In this document: piece by piece, positions 61,119 through 64,000 of the stretch
How positions within the stretch are numbered: the stretch's first letter is position 1
How the letters are laid out: each line of letters opens with the position of its first letter
Source of the DNA: Lysinibacillus cavernae
GTDB taxonomy: Bacteria; Bacillota; Bacilli; Bacillales_A; Planococcaceae
Reading direction: 5' to 3'
DNA length: 64,000 nucleotides
Assembly: GCF_009724685.1 (NCBI RefSeq)
Contig: NZ_WMEF01000005.1
Location: forward strand, 1-64,000
Notes under the pieces: generated by a model
Databases searched by the model: none
What the model saw: the letters and a program-made list of their open reading frames with translations, nothing else
Told to the model about the DNA's origin: nothing
Made by a program: the position numbers and the translations under genes

Positions 61119-61431
61119 CTCGAAACTCTCCTTTTTCTACATAATTTTTTAGACTTACGAGTTGATCATCAAGTAGTTCACCGATGTATTGAATCATTTC
61201 ACGGTAGCCAATTTGGAGCGTGTTGAGATTTATTGAATAGATACGATACTTCCCATTCAAGCTCTCTGAAATAATTCTTTCCTCCAATAAAATATTCAAA
61301 TGCTTCTTAATTGCTGGTTGAGACATATCAAATGCTTCAACTATCTCCTTTTGGGTTTTACTCCCTTGTTTAAGCATACTTAAAATATGGCGTCGTGTTG
61401 GATCCCCTAATGCTCGATAAACATTTGGCAT
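61105..61431 (-). CDS. ArsR-family regulator (108 aa)
   Basis: ATG 61431 (GGTGAGGG upstream) gives MPNVYRALGDPTRRHILSML, the typical ArsR N-terminus. The winged helix follows (KTQKEIVEAFDMSQPAIKKH LNILLEERIISE, about 27-58). No cysteine metal site is present, as in the ArsR group paired with AHSA1-domain proteins. The coupled downstream AHSA1-PDZ gene is its probable target or partner. Confidence 0.9.
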   Translation of the reverse strand: MPNVYRALGDPTRRHILSMLKQGSKTQKEIVEAFDMSQPAIKKHLNILLEERIISESLNGKYRIYSINLNTLQIGYREMIQYIGELLDDQLVSLKNYVEKGEFRDEEN

Positions 61432-61534
61432 TATCATTCCCTCACCTTTCATATAACCATTAGGTTATATATAATATAGATACACGTAAACATAATGTCA
61501 ATACTTTTCTGTAAAATGCAAATAATTATCCTTA

Positions 61535-61560
61535 TTCAACTAACCTGCTAGTTAAATGAA
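61535..61560. repeat. Dispersed palindromic repeat (copy)
   Basis: TTCAACTAAC-CTGC-TAGTTAAATGAA. Arms ACTAAC and GTTA are conserved; the centre is shortened. Confidence 0.5.
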
Positions 61561-61743
61561 TAAAAGAATGAAGCAACCATGATGCTGTTCTGACTATAGC
61601 ATTTAATCTGATCAGATGCTGCATAGTACTGATTGGCCCTACTTTTCATTTCAACGACTTTGGGATATACACCATCAGTTGAGAAGTTTTTGAAACTCAT
61701 TTTCTGAAACGCTTCTGTAATTTCACTAAATTTGGTTAAGCGA

Positions 61744-61998
61744 TTAAGTTAGCGCATTCGCATTGCCCCATTCTGTCCCCCATTTTTTTGCATCGACTTT
61801 TACCTGCCAATCTGCGTATAAATTATCTCCTTTTTCTAAGAACCAGTTACGTAGTATTCCTTCGATATACTCGACACTTGATTTACCTAAATCAGCAGTC
61901 AGTTTAATCGCCTTAATGATTAGTATGTGGTCAGGATACAAATCAAGTAACTTGTCCTTCTTTGGGTGATCCGTAAAGTTACTTGGTACAATCAGCAT
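61744..61998 (-). pseudogene. DnaD-domain fragment
   Basis: The 84-residue frame contains AIKLTADLGKSSVEYIEGIL RNWFLEKG (about 29-56), the C-terminal signature of phage replisome organiser/DnaD-like proteins (YI-x-x-IL-x-NW). The family has about 200-270 residues; only the tail is present. ATG 61998 has no ribosome binding site and lies in a 100-bp repeat. Probably a prophage relic. Confidence 0.5.
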
Positions 61999-62092
61999 GC
62001 TTTATCACCAACTAACATGTACTTCAAGCCTCACATTCTTTCTGGCAAAAGAAAAAGCATCCTCAAAAAAAGAGGACACTTTTATATAAATT
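61991..62092. repeat. About 100-bp repeat, copy B (with terminator)
   Basis: Second copy of the repeat at 58546-58646. Its hairpin (CATCCTC/GAGGACA, 62059-62080, with T-run on the minus strand) acts as terminator of the exported protein gene ending at 62092. Confidence 0.55.
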
Positions 62093-62658
62093 TATTCTTC
62101 GGTGTTCCTTGTTATTTGGAGCTTTGGCATATAAGTATTTCCGCCAGCTACCATTTCTTTTGTTTCAACATCATAAATTGCATATCTACCTCTAAATTCT
62201 TTTTCTGTATCTTTAAAGGAATAAAAGAAAAAAACTTGCCTATCAGGGCTAACAGCCTGATTGTATTTAATATCCATACCAGGGTAGGAACGAAGAATAT
62301 TGCCATCAGAAGTTATATAATTTAATTCTTCTACCTCTTTAAATAATATTTTTCTTCTAATACTTACAGATGCATCAGGCATTTCTTTAAAAAGAACAGT
62401 ATCTAAATTTCTTTGCTGTTCCTTTGGTTTCTGCTTAAATCTTTGATAAAACTCTTGATGTACAGGATACTTTATGTCTCTTAATGCCTGATAAAATTCA
62501 TCGACAGTTTCATCAAAGACTTTCTCCTTATTTGCAGGATATATATATTCTATTTTATCTGAAGGTGTAGTTTGTGCATAAATAGGATTTCCCAATAACA
62601 AGGAAAGACTGAACGAAAATATAAAGGTAGATAAATTAATTATTAATGGATTTTTCAT
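62092..62658 (-). CDS. Exported hypothetical protein (188 aa)
   Basis: Signal peptide of about 29 residues (IINLSTFIFSFSLSLLLGNP IYA, cleavage after IYAQ). The mature part is basic-acidic mixed: TPSDKIEYIYPANKEKVFDE TVDEFYQALRDI, a helical middle, and a beta-rich end (DRQVFFFYSFKDTEKEFRGR YAIYDVETKEMVAGGNTYMP). No family recognised. AAAAGGGAG precedes ATG 62658. The neighbouring gene also encodes a small exported protein and has the same orientation, with a palindromic repeat between them. Confidence 0.65.
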   Translation of the reverse strand: MKNPLIINLSTFIFSFSLSLLLGNPIYAQTTPSDKIEYIYPANKEKVFDETVDEFYQALRDIKYPVHQEFYQRFKQKPKEQQRNLDTVLFKEMPDASVSIRRKILFKEVEELNYITSDGNILRSYPGMDIKYNQAVSPDRQVFFFYSFKDTEKEFRGRYAIYDVETKEMVAGGNTYMPKLQITRNTEE

Positions 62659-62700
62659 ATAGGTTACTCCCTTTTAAAAGTAATGTATCCTAAATGCTTT

Positions 62701-62726
62701 TTTAACTATTCTGTACCGTTAGTTGA
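62701..62726. repeat. Dispersed palindromic repeat abutting a stop codon
   Basis: TTTAACTATTCTGTACCGTT then AGTTGA. It ends one base before the stop codon of the gene at 62728 on the minus strand. Confidence 0.5.
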
Positions 62727-62727
62727 A

Positions 62728-63126
62728 TTAACGATTGGGGTTACGGTCAATAAACTCATCGATTTCATCTGATAATCTAAAAACAAGGTCAAAATAATCT
62801 TTTTCTGTCATCGGACCTTCGCCTCGCCACTTTTGCATTTCTCTATAATGGAAAGCACAAAAATAACCAATTAATTCATGTCTTGATATCCCCTGTTTCT
62901 TTGCCATATCTGCAATAGAAAGTCCTTTTTTCCAATATTCCCTATATTCAACAAGACTTATTCCTAAAAAATTGGATAGTGCATCATAATCATATTTGAC
63001 ATGGTAAACTACAGTTCCTTCGTCACTTTCTCCTTGTTTTTGTTCATTTTTTTCTGCATGGACAACTAAAGAAAAAAACAATGTCAAAGTAAAGAACATA
63101 AGTATTCCTTTAAAAACATACTTCAA
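62728..63126 (-). CDS. Exported hypothetical protein with HTH-like repeat (132 aa)
   Basis: The start is TTG 63126 with AAAGGAGG upstream. A signal peptide spans 1-24 (FKGILMFFTLTLFFSLVVHA). The mature protein holds a helix-turn-helix-like segment LSIADMAKKQGISRHELIGY (about 68-87), unusual for an exported protein and probably a structural three-helix fold. FCAFHYREMQKWRGEG and LSDEIDEFIDRNPNR follow. A decayed relative lies at 3.64 kb, so this family was once present in two copies. Confidence 0.65.
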   Translation of the reverse strand: MKYVFKGILMFFTLTLFFSLVVHAEKNEQKQGESDEGTVVYHVKYDYDALSNFLGISLVEYREYWKKGLSIADMAKKQGISRHELIGYFCAFHYREMQKWRGEGPMTEKDYFDLVFRLSDEIDEFIDRNPNR

Positions 63127-63220
63127 TATTGAACCTCCTTTTTTCTTTATTGTGTGAGGTTTTTAAAATGTTATGTCGTAGTAGTTTTAAAAGTTTTTAA
63201 TTAAGCGATAAAAACAAGCC

Positions 63221-63242
63221 TATCCTGTTAGTTGAAGAAGGA
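63221..63242. repeat. Dispersed palindromic repeat (right half)
   Basis: CTATCCTGTTAGTTGAAGAA, right half of the repeat only. Confidence 0.4.
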
Positions 63243-63370
63243 TCCGATCCATAACTCTTGAGTTAGAACCATTTAATTAGAATCCTCAAACAAATTAATT
63301 ACTATCAATATCGCGTTTCGCTTATAAAGCAATATGGAACAATGTTGTAGATATGGGAGTGAATTGAACA

Positions 63371-63406
63371 AAAATAAACCTCACCAAATGAGCGAGGTTT
63401 ATTTTT
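63371..63406. terminator. Intrinsic terminator
   Basis: AAAATAAACCTC / GAGGTTTATTTT, a 12-bp perfect stem, T-rich on both strands, 3' of the relic at 63412. Confidence 0.8.
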
Positions 63407-63411
63407 ATGGT

Positions 63412-63596
63412 TTAACTTAATAAAATTAAGTTTTTTTTGCCCAAATCCATCCATTACTATTTGGGTCATCGATATTTTCTGCAGTCGTAGCAATAATTTT
63501 ATTTCCTGATTTGTCAGTAATGGCATTTTTTAATGTAACCGTATGATATCTAGTTGCCTGACTTAATTTTATTAGTATTTTATGGTCATTACTATT
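63412..63596 (-). pseudogene. C-terminal relic of an unidentified protein
   Basis: A start-less frame reads NSNDHKILIKLSQATRYHTV then TLKNAITDKSGNKIIATTAE and NIDDPNSNGWIWAKK, ending at 63412. The frame is preceded by a stop. It looks like the end of a secreted beta-rich domain and is followed by a good terminator. Confidence 0.45.
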
Positions 63597-63699
63597 TTAA
63601 ATTTATAACTATTTTAGTATACATTAGGTAATAATAAGACCACATTAATTTTTGGTATCCTTTAACTGTGTATCCAGATAAAATTCTTTGTCATTAATA

Positions 63700-64000
63700 T
63701 TACCTCTGTTTAGCGTCTACTGTTATATGTGTATTGCTATATAGAAGCATATTAATGTTTTTCACATTCCACAATTTCCTAAATTCATTAATAGGAACTC
63801 TTCGATTATAGTTATTGTTATCATCATTACAATTCACCAGCTGCCTTAATGATTCTGAAAGGTAGACATACTCCTTGTCATATCCAACGACTGGGACAAA
63901 ATGCAAATTATTACGATCCTTATGTACTTTAATAAAAACAATTACGGGAAATCCTTTACTAACTTCGTACTTTAATGTATTTATATTTCCTTTATAATAG
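63700..64000 (-). CDS. C39-like cysteine peptidase domain protein, partial
   Basis: The frame is open to the window edge. It reads VSKGFPVIVFIKVHKDRNNL HFVPVVGYDKEYVYLSESL, which matches Peptidase_C39-like domains: (G-x-PVI-x), then H-F/Y-V-x-VVGYD (His of the Cys-His pair), followed by a strand and ...EFRKLWN. The Cys-containing N-terminal part lies beyond position 64000. Substrate and localisation cannot be judged from this part. Confidence 0.65.
   Translation of the reverse strand, partial: YYKGNINTLKYEVSKGFPVIVFIKVHKDRNNLHFVPVVGYDKEYVYLSESLRQLVNCNDDNNNYNRRVPINEFRKLWNVKNINMLLYSNTHITVDAKQR

Noticed and set aside
63305..63526. 73-aa minus-strand ORF
   Set aside because: It runs through a perfect terminator hairpin; the protein-like frame there is the one ending at 63412.
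1..64000. CRISPR array, tRNA, rRNA or known anti-phage defence operon
   Set aside because: I looked for regular spacer-repeat patterns, cloverleaf-like sequences and defence gene sets; only the three 20-bp iterons repeat in tandem and no defence set is recognisable.

Overview
The window looks like a stretch of chromosome from a low-GC, spore-forming Bacillaceae, most like Lysinibacillus (inference). Supporting signs are strong AGGAGG-type ribosome binding sites, frequent TTG starts, GerA/GerC spore-germination relics, an S-layer-homology (SLH) autolysin, a three-domain AA10 chitinolytic LPMO, Bacillus-type Ku/LigD, and YkuI-, YwdK- and YdjG/YdjI-like proteins. I see no rRNA, tRNA or CRISPR array. 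Most genes are short one- to three-gene units separated by long AT-rich gaps that hold hairpin terminators, palindromic repeats and decayed genes.

Layout. 0-3 kb: an IS110-type transposase cut by the window edge, three 20-bp iterons, and a tyrosine integrase whose first ~75 codons are out of frame by one base, followed by GGGGTAC arm-like motifs. 3-11 kb: small membrane and zinc-ribbon proteins, a candidate small RNA, a TPR/beta-lactamase-fold pair, a DUF1835 protein, a divergent MarR/quinone-oxidoreductase pair with a palindromic operator, and an SDR. 11-16 kb: acetyltransferase, chemotaxis receptor, metallo-hydrolase and a small ATP-dependent DNA ligase. 16-25 kb: IS1182 tail, LPMO, acetyltransferase, several broken genes (VCBS-like, gerA), then convergently placed starts of ligD and ku. 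With the ligase at 14.9 kb these form a split non-homologous end-joining (NHEJ) set in which LigD has lost its adenylation domain but kept the OB-fold and polymerase.

25-36 kb: methyltransferase, beta-lactamase-fold hydrolase, S-layer-anchored transglycosylase, DHFR-like reductase, YafY/WYL regulator, DUF418 membrane protein, RidA, an exported lipoprotein form of agmatine deiminase and a MerR regulator. 36-46 kb: an OatA-type acyltransferase with a decayed second copy of its 3' end, a BlaI/BlaR1-like pair with a 16-bp inverted-repeat operator and an unusual sensor domain, and a TetR/MFS pair. 46-53 kb: a tudor-like coiled-coil protein, relics of uvrX and a second integrase, pepD, speG and an EAL protein. 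53-57 kb: a YdjG/SPFH zinc-ribbon pair, YwdK and a thioesterase. 57-64 kb: frameshifted small genes, an orphan GerC without a usable start codon, ArsR plus an AHSA1-PDZ fusion, a DnaD relic, two exported proteins and a C39-type peptidase cut by the window edge.

Two themes stand out. First, more than a dozen genes are broken, several by a single stop or a one-base change in a homopolymer, so either true decay or base-calling error must be considered. Second, a dispersed palindromic repeat (arms near AACTAAC / GTTAGTT) occurs about ten times, nearly always in one orientation and often just 3' of small minus-strand genes. I do not see a clear new multi-gene system. The best leads are the split NHEJ set, the BlaR1-like sensor swap, the integrase/GGGGTAC loci and the repeat family.
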